DNA of 6,311 bases from an uncultured Helicobacter sp. (GTDB taxonomy: Bacteria; Campylobacterota; Campylobacteria; Campylobacterales; Helicobacteraceae). Location: NCBI GenBank assembly GCA_947179285.1, contig CAMXAV010000049.1, forward strand, positions 1 to 6,311. The letters are read 5' to 3'. Under the pieces are notes generated by a model. It saw nothing but the letters and a program-made list of their open reading frames with translations, did not search any database and was not told the origin of the DNA. A program made the translations under genes and the position numbers. Shown piece by piece: positions 6,277-6,311 of this stretch (the first letter of the stretch is position 1; every line of letters begins with the position of its first letter).

Positions 6277-6304
6277 GCAAGCACGTTGTGCTTGCTATGG
6301 CAAG
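6277..6304. other. Alternative hairpins at the right edge
   Basis: GCAAGCAC (6277-6284) and GTGCTTGC (6288-6295) form a perfect 8-base stem with a GTT loop. The second arm contains CTTGC (6291-6295), which can instead pair with GCAAG (6300-6304) around TATG. The two hairpins exclude each other. There is no T-run before the window ends, and what follows is not visible, so this could be part of a terminator, an attenuator-like leader, or another repeat. Confidence 0.5.
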
Positions 6305-6311
6305 TAGTTCC

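Noticed and set aside
1..6311. Composite transposon or genomic island bounded by the inverted repeats.
   Set aside because: The genes between the repeats are housekeeping, there is no transposase or integrase, and no target duplication is visible; dispersed intergenic repeats are a simpler reading.
1..6311. tRNA, rRNA, CRISPR array, riboswitch or prophage.
   Set aside because: No cloverleaf, regular direct-repeat array or phage genes were seen on either strand; only intergenic palindromic repeats are present.

Overview
The window looks like chromosomal DNA of a Campylobacterota bacterium, probably Helicobacter-like. The evidence is the gene set (IlvA with a short C-terminal ACT domain next to a CoA_binding_2 protein, a one-domain RRM protein, a short secreted helix-hairpin-helix protein, and HypF), together with intergenic repeats of a kind I associate with Helicobacter. 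Base composition looks unusually GC-rich for that group (by eye, above 50%, rich in GCGC/CGCG), so the genus is tentative.

Layout. Bases 1-214 hold no gene but carry a structured repeat. From 3603 down to 215 on the minus strand runs a very compact five-gene unit, in transcription order: RRM RNA-binding protein, secreted HhH (ComEA-like) protein, CoA-binding protein, threonine ammonia-lyase IlvA, and a polytopic membrane protein resembling GT-C glycosyltransferases. The junctions are a 6-7 base gap, a 3 base gap, a 4-base ATGA overlap and a 1-base TAATG overlap, so one transcript with translational coupling is likely. An 88-base divergent promoter region (3604-3691) separates it from hypF, which reads rightward (3692-5929) and encodes the carbamoyltransferase that makes the CN ligands of NiFe hydrogenases. 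Bases 5930-6311 hold no convincing gene; they carry a GTCATTGCGAG palindromic element, a second copy of the structured repeat, and a pair of mutually exclusive hairpins at the edge.

How it fits together. The genes are mostly housekeeping: isoleucine precursor supply, hydrogenase maturation, RNA binding, and possibly DNA uptake. I found no transposase, integrase, toxin, CRISPR or defence gene, and no clear new protein system. The two most unusual signals are not genes. First, a roughly 184-nt structured repeat occurs at both ends in opposite orientation, so each copy has the same polarity relative to the gene upstream of it. Second, by hand scan the window has no GATC and no GGCC tetranucleotide at all, which suggests selection against restriction sites.
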